Of a stretch of DNA of 64,000 nucleotides, positions 18,718 through 27,266 are shown piece after piece. The notes beneath the pieces are model-generated. The model was given only the letters and a program-made list of their open reading frames with translations. It did not search any database and was not told the origin of the DNA. Source of the stretch: Lachnoclostridium phytofermentans (lineage in GTDB: Bacteria > Bacillota > Clostridia > Lachnospirales > Lachnospiraceae); contig NZ_JPOF01000006.1 of assembly GCF_000733755.1 (NCBI RefSeq), positions 186,001 to 250,000 of the forward strand. Direction: 5' to 3'. The position numbers and the translations under genes were made by a program. Numbering within the stretch: the first letter of the stretch is position 1; the number at the start of each line of letters is the position of its first letter.

Positions 18718-20148
18718 TTATCTTACCTGTTTTTTCGGTGATTTCCCTTGTATCACAAGTTTTGTATAAGTAAAAGTTACCAGTAATAATACGACACCTA
18801 AGGTATTTAAAATCTGTTGCGCATATAATTCCTTTTGAAATATAACTAGTGGATTTTTCTGAAAATAATCTAATAATTTGCCACCGAGATAAGAGATCAG
18901 AAAACCATAAACACCGGAAATAGAGGACAACAGGCTAAGTTGAATCATCCTTCTTTTTTCATCTAAAAATTCAAGCTGTATTCCAAATAAACCAATCCCG
19001 ATAAATGACCAACCACAAGCTGAGAAAAATGCTGCCGCTGGTATCATAATATAAGCATTACTAGGGAGCGAACATGCAGTCAAAAGGTAATTCAGTAGTA
19101 ATCCTAACAAGGAGTACTTAAATACTTTTGCCATACCAAACCGATCTGCAAGCCGTCCGACTTTAGGTGATATGTAAATACGAAAAAGATTTGAGCAAAA
19201 CCCTATTATCATAATAAAAGTATACGGGAGTGCCAATTCTTTGATCTGGTAACTAGAGTTAAACGGTGCTGCTATGTAAAAAGAAGTCATCCATAAACAA
19301 TTTAGACCCAAAGCTTTACGAAAGAATCTATTTCCGAACGCTGATTTAAGTTCTGACTTCATACTATCATGAGAATCATTTTTATGTACTGATTTTGCAC
19401 GTTTTGCTAGTGTACCATGCATTTCAAAACCATCTTCATTCGTATAGGATAACCTTGGCTCTTTCATAAAGCTAAATGCAACAAAATTTACTATTACTAA
19501 TATTGCAATCATAATACCAATCAATACAAACCCTATCGTTAAATGACTTTTTTTATAATGGTCAAGAACAATACCTGCAATTAACATCACGCTTACTGTT
19601 ACAAACACTGCCACGGAATCTTTAATCGCAAAATATCGCCCGCGTAACCTGCTCGGTACAAGGCTTGCTATCCAGTCTTGATTTGCTGGTGTTCCTATCT
19701 GAGTACATATCTGCGCATAAAAATACCCTGCAACAACCCAGATCATCTTAGCCCTCCCACTAAGCGTAAATAAGGGAACAAAATAGATGAGTGAAAAGGC
19801 TAGTTTTTGTAAGACTGTAAAGCAAACATAAAATTTATATTTGGGCAGTTTGTTTACAAACCGCATCATCATCAGCTGAAATACTGCTGCCAAACTTGCA
19901 AGTGATGTTAGAATACCTATATTAGCATCGGAAATACCAACATAAGACATCAAAGTTACAATAAAAGTACCACCAGCGAGTTGTGCAATTGTTTGATTTG
20001 CAGAATCTCCAAGTGTATACCACATCCTACTTCTCTTTAAGTCCTGCTTATTCTCTGGCAAAGCCATAAAATAAACCCTTCGTAATTTGCCAAGCAGGAA
20101 TTTTGACATTACCATCAAGTTATTCATTAAGAGTACCCCCATACACAC
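18718..20148 (-). CDS. MFS transporter
   Basis: Up to 476 residues with about twelve membrane segments in two halves joined by a charged cytoplasmic loop (about residues 225-265). The conserved loop between segments 2 and 3 reads MMMRFVNKLPKYKFYVCF and its counterpart in the second half is SPKVGRLADRFGMAKVFKYS, typical of the major facilitator superfamily. The start is uncertain: candidates are 20148, an ATG at 20127 with GGGGG upstream, and an ATG at 20067 with AAGGG 8 bases upstream. The substrate cannot be told from sequence; no linked enzyme gene gives a clue. Confidence 0.85.
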   Translation of the reverse strand: MCMGVLLMNNLMVMSKFLLGKLRRVYFMALPENKQDLKRSRMWYTLGDSANQTIAQLAGGTFIVTLMSYVGISDANIGILTSLASLAAVFQLMMMRFVNKLPKYKFYVCFTVLQKLAFSLIYFVPLFTLSGRAKMIWVVAGYFYAQICTQIGTPANQDWIASLVPSRLRGRYFAIKDSVAVFVTVSVMLIAGIVLDHYKKSHLTIGFVLIGIMIAILVIVNFVAFSFMKEPRLSYTNEDGFEMHGTLAKRAKSVHKNDSHDSMKSELKSAFGNRFFRKALGLNCLWMTSFYIAAPFNSSYQIKELALPYTFIMIIGFCSNLFRIYISPKVGRLADRFGMAKVFKYSLLGLLLNYLLTACSLPSNAYIMIPAAAFFSACGWSFIGIGLFGIQLEFLDEKRRMIQLSLLSSISGVYGFLISYLGGKLLDYFQKNPLVIFQKELYAQQILNTLGVVLLLVTFTYTKLVIQGKSPKKQVR

Positions 20149-20341
20149 TATAGTAACTCAAGCCAACGAACGAAAAAACTTCTATTTTTGTGAATGTGAT
20201 GTTTTAAGCATAGAATAACATGAATCATGTAGAATAACAATCAAAATAGGAACAAAGTTAAACTTTTTATTTTAATTGCTTATATTTTTAATTCCTATGA
20301 GAATAACCTTCTATATCTTAAGATATTGCTTTTGTTTCTAT

Positions 20342-21262
20342 CTATTTCTTAAGCGTTGCAACCTTACGTAAGGTTACTTTATCAGTAACTGAAACTGTAT
20401 CACATAATAGCTCTGAATAAATATCATAGTGGTTACGATGATACTCCACTTGATCTTTTGTCTCTGTAGCATAACAATATACACAGCCATTAGGACATGT
20501 ATCATAACTACCAATATCAATACTTTGAATACAACCACAGTTTGTTCTTTGATTGATATCTTTTAACGTCTTTAACTCATACCCTACAAGTTCTTCCATC
20601 ATCGCCTTATCAATACAACAACCATGTAAAATTCCAAGGTGATCTAAAGAAATTTCTTCTGAACACGTCATAACAGACATATTATACCTTTTTGCAATCT
20701 GCACAAATTCAGCACATAATGTATATATTTCATCTTTTGTAACTTCACGAAATGGTACTTCCTTATTCTCACGGTTCTTCATCTTACGATATAAATCTAA
20801 AAAACTAATAACCACTCGATTCGTTGCCCCCTCAAGAGCGATAGCAATTTGTTCAAAAGCCTTCCTATGATATTCTACCGTATAACGATGATTTATCATG
20901 ATCGGATCGTAACGCCATACCATTCGTTCTTTTCCAAGCTTTTCTGCTAAGTAAAGAAATTGTGGTATCAGGACTTTACGCTTATCCGGTAAACAAGGTT
21001 CTATATCCTTCCCGTAGCTTGTCAAAGTATATTGAACATAGAACATATAGTCCTGTAATTTATCTAAATATTTTATCAAACCTTGTGGGTTTTTGGTCCA
21101 AAATACAATACAATCAATGTCTTCTTTTCTTAATGGAATTTTACTTACTTGATGTGGATTCCAGGGATTTTTCACACAAACTACCCCAGATTTTAAACGC
21201 TCAAGAAACCATTCCATATAATAATTCGGAATATCCGTTCTTCTGCTAACACTAAGTATCAT
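20342..21262 (-). CDS. DUF1848 family protein
   Basis: A 306-residue cytoplasmic protein. The N-terminus ILSVSRRTDIPNYYMEWFLE and the VKNPWNPHQVSKIPL and FWTKNPQ segments are diagnostic of DUF1848. The C-terminal part carries a cysteine cluster (TNCGCIQSIDIGSYDTCPNG, then CVYCYA) that probably binds an iron-sulphur cluster, so these proteins are thought to be radical-SAM-like; activity is unknown. It stands alone on the minus strand with an unclear ribosome site. Confidence 0.85.
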   Translation of the reverse strand: MILSVSRRTDIPNYYMEWFLERLKSGVVCVKNPWNPHQVSKIPLRKEDIDCIVFWTKNPQGLIKYLDKLQDYMFYVQYTLTSYGKDIEPCLPDKRKVLIPQFLYLAEKLGKERMVWRYDPIMINHRYTVEYHRKAFEQIAIALEGATNRVVISFLDLYRKMKNRENKEVPFREVTKDEIYTLCAEFVQIAKRYNMSVMTCSEEISLDHLGILHGCCIDKAMMEELVGYELKTLKDINQRTNCGCIQSIDIGSYDTCPNGCVYCYATETKDQVEYHRNHYDIYSELLCDTVSVTDKVTLRKVATLKK

Positions 21263-21537
21263 TGGAAACTCCTTTCCACTTGCCTATGATCCATAGTAAT
21301 CGTAACGATTTCTATAAACCATATTAGCAAAGAATTAATGATAAGTTTTTTAATAAAATCCAACTTATAGAAACCTTAGTAACCTAACTGCTTACCCACT
21401 AAAATAACCTTGTTTCTATCCTTTATAAACTGTCCACGAATCATTGTAAAATCATTACATAGCGTTTTGGACTTTTACATGCTATATATCTCCTTCTTAA
21501 TAAGTAAATACTTATCAGTTTGATAAAAAGTACATAT

Positions 21538-21566
21538 TTTACAGATCTACTTTTATCCGTTATCAT
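21538..21566 (+). promoter_or_regulatory. Predicted promoter of the chromate-type transporter pair
   Basis: TTTACA (21538-21543) and TATCAT (21561-21566) are 17 bases apart, about 97 bases upstream of the first transporter gene. An interrupted inverted repeat, ACTTATCAGTTTGATAAAAAGT, lies just upstream near 21510-21531 and may be a LysR site. A short AATAAC/GTTATT hairpin near 21600 is in the leader. Nothing else is visible in the 400-base gap 21263-21662. Confidence 0.4.
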
Positions 21567-21662
21567 AAACACATGTTTAAAAAAGTCGAATAGTTGCAAA
21601 AATAACCTTAGTTATTTATTTGGAGCAAGACTTTTATACTATCAATAAGAGAGGTAATATTC

Positions 21663-22274
21663 ATGGAACAAAATGTTACAAAACAAGTGGTACCTTCTTC
21701 TGAGCCACAACACAAACATGTACTCTGGCAGTTATTTAAAGCAACCTTTTGCCTTAGTGCATTCACATTTGGGGGCGGATTTGTCATTGTATCCCTCATG
21801 AAAAAGAAATTCGTTGAAGAACTTGGTTGGCTTACTGAAGATGAGATGCTAGACATTACTGCAATCGCACAATCTTCTCCTGGGCCAATTCCTATCAACG
21901 CTTCTGTTATTCTTGGTTATCGAATGAAGGGGATTCTTGGTTCCCTTGTCGCAGTTCTTGGTACTGCAATCCCACCAATGGTTATCATTTCTGTAATTGC
22001 TGTTTTTTATAAACAATTCAGAGAAAATACAGTGATTGCAACTGCATTACAGGTTATGAGAGCTGGTGTTGCAGCAGTTATTTTCGATGTAGTTATTAAT
22101 CTTGCAAAAAATGTTTGTAAAACAAAACGCTATTTATATATCGGATTAATGGCAATTGCCTTTGTTCTCACTTGTTTCCTAAAGGTTAGTGCCATGGTAA
22201 TAATACTATCCTGTGTTGCTATTGGTGTTATCGACTTAATCATTCAGATGAAGAAAAAAGGAGAAACCGTATGA
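21663..22274 (+). CDS. Chromate-type (CHR) transporter, first half-protein
   Basis: A 203-residue membrane protein of the short-chain CHR family. After a polar N-terminus the signature FTFGGGFVIVSLMKKKFVEE and the AQSSPGPIPINASVILGYR motif are clear; about five membrane segments follow. Short-chain CHR proteins act as pairs of homologous halves with opposite orientation in the membrane, and the second half follows here with a 4-base overlap. Experimentally CHR proteins export chromate; in anaerobes the natural anion is unknown. GAGAGG lies 9 bases before the ATG. Confidence 0.9.
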   Translation: MEQNVTKQVVPSSEPQHKHVLWQLFKATFCLSAFTFGGGFVIVSLMKKKFVEELGWLTEDEMLDITAIAQSSPGPIPINASVILGYRMKGILGSLVAVLGTAIPPMVIISVIAVFYKQFRENTVIATALQVMRAGVAAVIFDVVINLAKNVCKTKRYLYIGLMAIAFVLTCFLKVSAMVIILSCVAIGVIDLIIQMKKKGETV

Positions 22275-22831
22275 TTTTCAAATTATTTTTAAGCTTTATT
22301 CAAGTAGGTTTATTCAGTGTTGGTGGCGGTTATGCTGCCATTCCATTAATTCAACAACAGATCGTAGAGATTCATAAATTGATGACTTTAGCAGAATTCA
22401 CAGACTTAATCACTATTGCAGAGATGACTCCTGGACCAATCTCCATTAATTCAGCAACCTTTGTTGGAACACGTCTAGCAGGAGTGCCTGGCTCCATCAT
22501 TTGTACTTTAGGTGTCGTCTTACCATCCTTTTGTATCTGTCTAGCACTGGCTTATTTCTATTATAAATATAGAAATTTTTCTGGAGTCCAGACGATCTTG
22601 TCTGCCCTTCGTCCAGCTGTTGTCGCTTTAATTGCTTCAGCAGGTATTTCTATCTTAATGTTAGGATTATTTGGATCTGACCACAGCAATTTTGCACTAT
22701 CTAATTTTAGAATAATCGAAGCTCTTTTATTTGTAGGTGGCTTATTCCTTCTTCGAAAATTTAAGGTGAATGCAATCGCAATAATTTTTGGTAGCGGTGT
22801 GATTGGTACCATATTATATGCTATTTTTTAA
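22271..22831 (+). CDS. Chromate-type (CHR) transporter, second half-protein
   Basis: A 186-residue homologue of the preceding protein, with GLFSVGGGYAAIPLIQQQIV and AEMTPGPISINSATFVGTR as CHR signatures and about five membrane segments. It starts on an ATGA overlap with the first half and has AAGGAG within that gene, so the two are translationally coupled and should form one heteromeric transporter. Its stop codon overlaps the stop codon of the convergent LysR gene by 4 bases. Confidence 0.9.
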   Translation: MIFKLFLSFIQVGLFSVGGGYAAIPLIQQQIVEIHKLMTLAEFTDLITIAEMTPGPISINSATFVGTRLAGVPGSIICTLGVVLPSFCICLALAYFYYKYRNFSGVQTILSALRPAVVALIASAGISILMLGLFGSDHSNFALSNFRIIEALLFVGGLFLLRKFKVNAIAIIFGSGVIGTILYAIF

Positions 22832-23709
22832 ACAAGCTTCATATTGGAACAGATAGTAATAAATTGTTTCAGTGGCTTTGAAAGAAATTTATCTTTATGA
22901 TATATTAGGTGGATTTGCCTACGCACATGGATATCTTCTAATTGCAGAACTTTTAGTATCCCTTCCTCTACTTCTGCATTTATGATCATTCGCGATAAGA
23001 TAGCAAGGCCTCGACCATGTTCCACAGCATTTTTGATTGCTTCACTGTTGGTACAAGTCCATTTTTTTTGCATTGAAATATTCCTCTCGAGTAGAAGCTG
23101 TTCATACTGATTTCGGTTAACGCTTGCTTCTTCTCTTGAAATTAATATTTCATTTTTTAATTCTTCAAATGTTATTTTCTCCTTCTGGTATAACGGATGA
23201 GGACGGCCGGCAACTAAGACTAACTCATCCTCACAGATTGGAATCTGTCTCATATCTTTATCAATTACAAAACCTTCTACTATACCGAGATCAAGTCGGC
23301 AACTACGAATTAGCCCCTCAATCGTTTGAGTATTATGAATAATGACACTGGTATCTAAGGTGCCATAGTTTTCTTCATATTGATCCAATAAGTCATTTAA
23401 AAGACTTGTTCCAACAGAAACACTCGTTCCTAGCCGTATCCTTGATACTTCACCAGCATTCTTCATTACCTGTTCTGTATTTTCAAATAACTCAACAGCC
23501 TGTCTTGCATATACTAACAATAATTCTCCCATTTCTGTAATGAGTAGCTTCTGAGATAGCCGTTCAAACAATTTTACTTGGTAATGTTCCTCTAACTCTT
23601 GAATAGCTTGACTTACTGCTGGTTGAGAAATATAGAGTTTTTCAGCTGCCCGCCTCATCTTTCCACATTCAACAACCGCAATAAATATTTTAAAATGTCT
23701 AATTGTCAT
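22828..23709 (-). CDS. LysR-family transcriptional regulator
   Basis: A 293-residue regulator. The N-terminal winged helix-turn-helix (MTIRHFKIFIAVVECGKMRR, then AAEKLYISQPAVSQAIQELE) is followed by a periplasmic-binding-protein-like effector domain. The start is placed at the ATG at 23709 with GGGAG 8 bases upstream; this lies 11 bases inside the upstream GNAT gene, so translation is coupled. It converges on the CHR transporter genes with overlapping stop codons, an arrangement that suggests it regulates them. Confidence 0.9.
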   Translation of the reverse strand: MTIRHFKIFIAVVECGKMRRAAEKLYISQPAVSQAIQELEEHYQVKLFERLSQKLLITEMGELLLVYARQAVELFENTEQVMKNAGEVSRIRLGTSVSVGTSLLNDLLDQYEENYGTLDTSVIIHNTQTIEGLIRSCRLDLGIVEGFVIDKDMRQIPICEDELVLVAGRPHPLYQKEKITFEELKNEILISREEASVNRNQYEQLLLERNISMQKKWTCTNSEAIKNAVEHGRGLAILSRMIINAEVEEGILKVLQLEDIHVRRQIHLIYHKDKFLSKPLKQFITICSNMKLV

Positions 23710-24259
23710 AAATAATCTCCCTTGACATTTTGCGGTCAGTTTCAATTTTATTTATTATTTTTTCAAAAACTAATCGTTTTGTACCATCCTGTTGTAGTAA
23801 AATATATCCACAAGGTTGATACCCTTCTCTTAGTATTAAATGTTTCATCAACTCATTATCAGGATGAGTGTCTATTCTTATGCTATCCAGTCTCTCTTTC
23901 CTACAATAATCTTCTGCTGCTTGAAACAAAAGATTTGCAATCCCTCTTCCACGGTAACTTGATGAGATTGCTGTGCGGTGTATGGTTCCATAGATAGCAT
24001 TTGGATAAAGCCATTCTCCATCATAGACTGTATGATAACTAGCATCTTCTCCATAACAAAGTGCCATATAAGCAATTATCTCATGCCCCCCATAGAACAC
24101 ATAACCTTGTTCATTTTTAATATCCTCTAATATAATTTCACTATTTGGTGATCCATTCTGCCACTGATCGATTCCCTGTTCTTTTAGAAACTCTTTCGCG
24201 TCCTCTATTATTTGCATAATAAAATCTAAATCTTTTAGAATCGCTTTTCTTATCTTCAT
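23699..24259 (-). CDS. GNAT-family N-acetyltransferase
   Basis: A 186-residue protein with the GNAT acetyl-CoA-binding pattern SSYRGRGIANLLFQAAEDY (motif A) preceded by AIYGTIHRTAI and followed by IRIDTHPDNELMKHLILREG. The last strands carry YQPCGYILL. The acceptor substrate is unknown. AGAGG lies 8 bases before the ATG. Its last codons overlap the start of the LysR gene by 11 bases, so the two form an operon. Confidence 0.88.
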   Translation of the reverse strand: MKIRKAILKDLDFIMQIIEDAKEFLKEQGIDQWQNGSPNSEIILEDIKNEQGYVFYGGHEIIAYMALCYGEDASYHTVYDGEWLYPNAIYGTIHRTAISSSYRGRGIANLLFQAAEDYCRKERLDSIRIDTHPDNELMKHLILREGYQPCGYILLQQDGTKRLVFEKIINKIETDRKMSREIIYDN

Positions 24260-24340
24260 AGCAAATCCTCTTCCTCTATAATAAATCGTAAATCATGTTT
24301 TCTTCTATTAATTAAATATTTTAATAGATTAGGCTTTTTT

Positions 24341-24355
24341 TGATACATTGTATCA
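24341..24355. promoter_or_regulatory. Perfect 15-base palindrome in a divergent intergenic region
   Basis: TGATACATTGTATCA is a perfect dyad about a central T, located between the divergent GNAT (start 24259) and histidine phosphatase (start 24488) genes. It has the form of a repressor operator. No regulator is assigned. Confidence 0.35.
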
Positions 24356-24487
24356 CATATCTTATCTGAATGCGACAAGAAACACCGAAGGAAGTATCGT
24401 ATTTTTCGGAAGAAATACTAATGAAAACTTTATCATATTATGCTACACTGAATAAAAGGTCAGATAATGTTGAAAAAGGAGATGCCT

Positions 24488-25054
24488 ATGAAAATTTATT
24501 TCATACGACATGGTGAAACTGATTGGAATGTAGAAAATAAAATACAAGGAAGCAATGATATAGAGTTAAACGAAAATGGTGTTTCACAGGCCATCGCACT
24601 TGGAGAAAAAATCAAAGCACTTGGTTATCCAATTCATAAAATCTATACTAGCCCTCAAAAGCGTGCAAAGAAAACAGCGAAACTATTAAGTAAAGCTATT
24701 GATGTTGAATATGAAATCACTCATGGTCTTGAAGAAATGAATCTTGGTCGTTGGGAAGGATTTACTTGGAAAGAAGTAAAAGAAGAGGATAGCGAGATCT
24801 ATAACTCGTGGTATTCAGAACGAAACACAAAAAAAACGCCGGATGGAGAATCTTATGAAGACGTGCTCTCCCGCTCTCTTGCTGCTGTTCAATCCATTCT
24901 AAAAAATGAATCGAAAGATATAGCAATCGTTAGTCATGGTGCTGTTATTAAATGTTTACTCTGTCATGTAAATAACGTACCTTTTGATCAGATGGATCAA
25001 TTTCGTACAGGAAATACCTCTATTACTATCATCGAAGCTTCACAATTAAGTTAA
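24488..25054 (+). CDS. Histidine phosphatase superfamily protein (phosphoglycerate-mutase-like)
   Basis: A 188-residue cytoplasmic enzyme. FIRHGETDWN supplies the phospho-accepting His near residue 9, SPQKRAKKTA the second Arg, GLEEMNLGRWEG the acid region, and VSHGAVIKCLL the second His. This is the CobC/GpmB-like branch; small phosphomonoesters are the substrates and the exact one cannot be told. The ATG at 24488 has AAAAAGGAG 7 bases upstream and is preferred to a longer reading. Confidence 0.9.
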   Translation: MKIYFIRHGETDWNVENKIQGSNDIELNENGVSQAIALGEKIKALGYPIHKIYTSPQKRAKKTAKLLSKAIDVEYEITHGLEEMNLGRWEGFTWKEVKEEDSEIYNSWYSERNTKKTPDGESYEDVLSRSLAAVQSILKNESKDIAIVSHGAVIKCLLCHVNNVPFDQMDQFRTGNTSITIIEASQLS

Positions 25055-25064
25055 ATGAAAAAGA

Positions 25065-25127
25065 GGCTGATTATTAAGAAATGCTAGCACTATGTTAATA
25101 TCTGTGCTTTCTTGCTAATAATCAGCC
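25065..25127 (+). terminator. Terminator of the histidine phosphatase gene
   Basis: GGCTGATTATTA (25065-25076) pairs perfectly with TAATAATCAGCC (25116-25127). The T-run after it is weak. It starts 10 bases past the stop codon. Confidence 0.6.
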
Positions 25128-25138
25128 CTTATGACTTT

Positions 25139-25219
25139 ATGAATTTAGCTTTTTTTACTTCTAGTCTATGAATTCAGCTTTTTTTACTTCTAGTCTATGA
25201 ATTCAGCTTTTTCTATACT
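25139..25219. repeat. 29-base tandem repeat, about 2.8 copies
   Basis: Units start at 25139, 25168 and 25197; the unit runs ATGAATTCAGC, seven T, then ACTTCTAGTCT. The first copy differs by one base and the third breaks off after the T-run. It lies between convergent genes with no coding potential. Replication slippage is the simple explanation. Confidence 0.75.
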
Positions 25220-25294
25220 ACATACGAAACCTTTCTAAAAAAATAATCATAATCATTTCAAATCTACTTATTTTGACTTTATTTTCTATGAGTG

Positions 25295-26053
25295 TTATTT
25301 CATAGGATATTCTGGGCATTGATACCGTACTTTTTCTTTGCTATTTTTACCATATTCAATCGCCTTAGTCGGACATCCACAGATACATGCCATACAATGA
25401 GTACACTCTTTTCCCCACACCGGTTTTCTATCCTCCAACCTGATATTGTTGAGAGGGCATGCACGAACACAGTAGCCACAGCTTGTGCAAGAATCTGTCA
25501 CATAAAACCCTTTGGCTTTCACAAAGAATGTATAAAAAAAGCTATTGATAATTCCACTTAATAATCTACCACCAAACGTAATTCTCTGGTTTGATAAAGA
25601 AACTCTTTCCTTTATTTTTTTAGTAATATCTTCAATCGTTGGCTCTGATTTACTTATAATCTTTAATGCCTCTTCTTTGGGAGGTGCTGCATACATTGCA
25701 ATGTAGTTTTCTGGCATCACAACTGGAGCACAACCCATAAATTCTAATTCCTTTTCTTTACATAGCTTTTTCACATATTTTTCTGCTGCTCCGATACCAT
25801 CACCACATGTTAGCACAAAATAAGCTTTTTTATTCCCATTAAAATGTATCTGAGTCAATAAGTCACTTACCACTCGAGGGATACGCCAAGCGTATGTAGG
25901 AACTACAACCACCAGAGGCTGCTCGGATGAAATTCCTTCCATAGAACCATTCTTAATTCTCTCATTTAATGATAGGACGCTATCACCTGTTTCTTTCGCA
26001 ATAGTATGAGCTACATAAGCGCTGTTACCAGTTCCTGTGAAATAGAGTATCAT
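25295..26053 (-). CDS. EFR1-family flavodoxin/ferredoxin fusion protein
   Basis: A 252-residue redox protein. Residues 1-150 form a flavodoxin-like domain starting ILYFTGTGNSAYVAHTIAKE, with the FMN phosphate loop TGTGNS. The C-terminal part holds two [4Fe-4S] motifs, CTSCGYCVRACPLN and CTHCMACICGCPTKAIEYGK. This is the EFR1 arrangement common in clostridia; the electron partners are unknown. GGAG lies 5 bases before the ATG. The PlsC gene is 22 bases upstream in the same direction, so the two are probably one operon. Confidence 0.92.
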   Translation of the reverse strand: MILYFTGTGNSAYVAHTIAKETGDSVLSLNERIKNGSMEGISSEQPLVVVVPTYAWRIPRVVSDLLTQIHFNGNKKAYFVLTCGDGIGAAEKYVKKLCKEKELEFMGCAPVVMPENYIAMYAAPPKEEALKIISKSEPTIEDITKKIKERVSLSNQRITFGGRLLSGIINSFFYTFFVKAKGFYVTDSCTSCGYCVRACPLNNIRLEDRKPVWGKECTHCMACICGCPTKAIEYGKNSKEKVRYQCPEYPMK

Positions 26054-26075
26054 TTTCTCCTCCTAATTGTGTTAT

Positions 26076-26810
26076 CTAGATATTAGGGTTGTTGTCATAT
26101 TTTTGATTGCTTTTGTCCTCATAAAATCCTCTGTATTCTTTTGGCAAAAGTTCAGCAATACTCACCATAATATGGTTTAAACAATTTGCTTCCCAGTCTC
26201 CTTTGGTTTCCTCATCAGATTTTTTAGGCAGATTGAAAACTTGACCTATGTTAATATTGATATCAGCATCATAAAATGCCTCTTTACCCATATCTTCCTT
26301 TATAGGCATGAATTTTTCCGAACCCCAAATACCTATTGGTACTATTGGGGCATTGGTGAGCTTTGCAAAGAGTAAAATTCCTTTTTTCCCTTCCAGCATC
26401 TTTGCTGTTCTGCTCCTGGTCCCTTCGGGAAAAATTAATATGTTATTACCTTCCTTTACAGCACTAATGACCTTTTTAATTGCATCTTTATCCGGTGAAT
26501 TTGGTAATATTGATATTGATCTGACGGTTTTAAATCCTAAATTTGTAAGAGAATTCGATTCTAATTTTTTCCCTGCCACAAAGATAACATTCTCTTTTTC
26601 CAGTACTTTGTTCAAAATTAAACCATCAGAATTGCTTAAATGATTGCAGACGAATAAATAAGGCCTTTTAAAATTACAATTTAAATTCTCAAGACCTTTT
26701 ACCTCTAGTTTAACATGCCTTTTCATTTGTAAATTAACATAAAACCTAACAAACTTAGTGATTAAAGGATCAGGTAACAGAGTAACAGATTTTAATAATA
26801 ATTTATTCAT
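26076..26810 (-). CDS. plsC: 1-acyl-glycerol-3-phosphate acyltransferase (PlsC family)
   Basis: A 244-residue membrane-associated acyltransferase. The catalytic HX4D box is CNHLSNSDG (about residue 57), and the substrate-binding box is FPEGTRSR (about residue 130), with KLTNAPIVPIGIWGSE as the fourth block. Family members acylate lysophosphatidic acid to phosphatidic acid; this copy could instead act on another lysophospholipid. AAGGGG lies upstream of the ATG. It is the first gene of a two-gene unit with the EFR1 ferredoxin. Confidence 0.88.
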   Translation of the reverse strand: MNKLLLKSVTLLPDPLITKFVRFYVNLQMKRHVKLEVKGLENLNCNFKRPYLFVCNHLSNSDGLILNKVLEKENVIFVAGKKLESNSLTNLGFKTVRSISILPNSPDKDAIKKVISAVKEGNNILIFPEGTRSRTAKMLEGKKGILLFAKLTNAPIVPIGIWGSEKFMPIKEDMGKEAFYDADININIGQVFNLPKKSDEETKGDWEANCLNHIMVSIAELLPKEYRGFYEDKSNQKYDNNPNI

Positions 26811-26996
26811 TTATATATTAACCCCTTCATAGTGCTTTTCATATTTTTTCTTAAAAATTCTGAATAACATAGTTACAGAATACAGTATTTACTACTAGCT
26901 ATCAATACTTTGAAGAATAAAATTCATAAAATACACTTAACTTTTTGTTTACAAAACCTTGACAACTCCATTAGTTGCTAACAAAATATATCTAAC

Positions 26997-27089
26997 TTAT
27001 GGGATCATTTCAATATCGTAGTCTAGTAGCATAGTTGTTTCTCTATCATCTTCAAGATGTGCTACTTTCTTACACGTCAATAACACCAT
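26997..27089 (-). pseudogene. C-terminal relic of a small beta-sandwich-type protein
   Basis: A 30-codon frame with no ribosome site, ending HLEDDRETTMLLDYDIEMIP. Its tail resembles the C-termini of the relics at 34726-34917 (EDDEIDNDTIEVDFEIVP) and 28490-28846, so it is probably the last piece of a decayed paralogue. The call depends on that short similarity and is tentative. It sits in the 456-base gap 26811-27266, which otherwise contains only the repeat modules listed next. Confidence 0.35.
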
Positions 27090-27120
27090 ATTAACTAATC
27101 GATATGGCATTGTCAATGTG
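27088..27120 (-). repeat. Promoter-type repeat module, variant copy
   Basis: ACTAATCGATATG-(3)-TTGTCAATGTG matches the copy at 31726-31759 almost exactly. On the minus strand it reads CACATTGACAA-(3)-CATATCGATTAGT, aligned with the promoter-type module found at 30645, 31316, 32808, 34151, 37361 and 38709. Confidence 0.6.
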
Positions 27121-27170
27121 CTGCTTTTTTGGGTTGTTGCTTACTACTCAGTTACTACAAATAAACATAA

Positions 27171-27195
27171 CTACCAACAAATTGATCGTTGGTAG
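27171..27195 (-). terminator. Repeat-family hairpin downstream of the tandem GNAT gene
   Basis: CTACCAAC (27171-27178) and GTTGGTAG (27188-27195) form an 8-bp stem with a 9-base loop. It lies 72 bases past the GNAT stop codon and is the first of the recurring CTACCAAC hairpins at gene 3' ends in this region. Confidence 0.6.
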
Positions 27196-27266
27196 TCTCG
27201 TATCACACCTATTTATCGTTATATTGATACATATACTTGTGAGAAAATCTCTATTCGATTTCTCTA

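Noticed and set aside
20200-20260. Short direct repeat TAGAATAACA near 20210 and 20230
   Set aside because: Only about 10 bases in A+T-rich DNA; compatible with chance.
18718-21262. MFS and DUF1848 genes as one operon
   Set aside because: A 193-base gap with weak signals separates them and no functional link is visible.
25139-25219. Possible CRISPR or origin iterons
   Set aside because: Units are directly adjacent, end in T-runs and have no replication gene nearby; slippage explains them.
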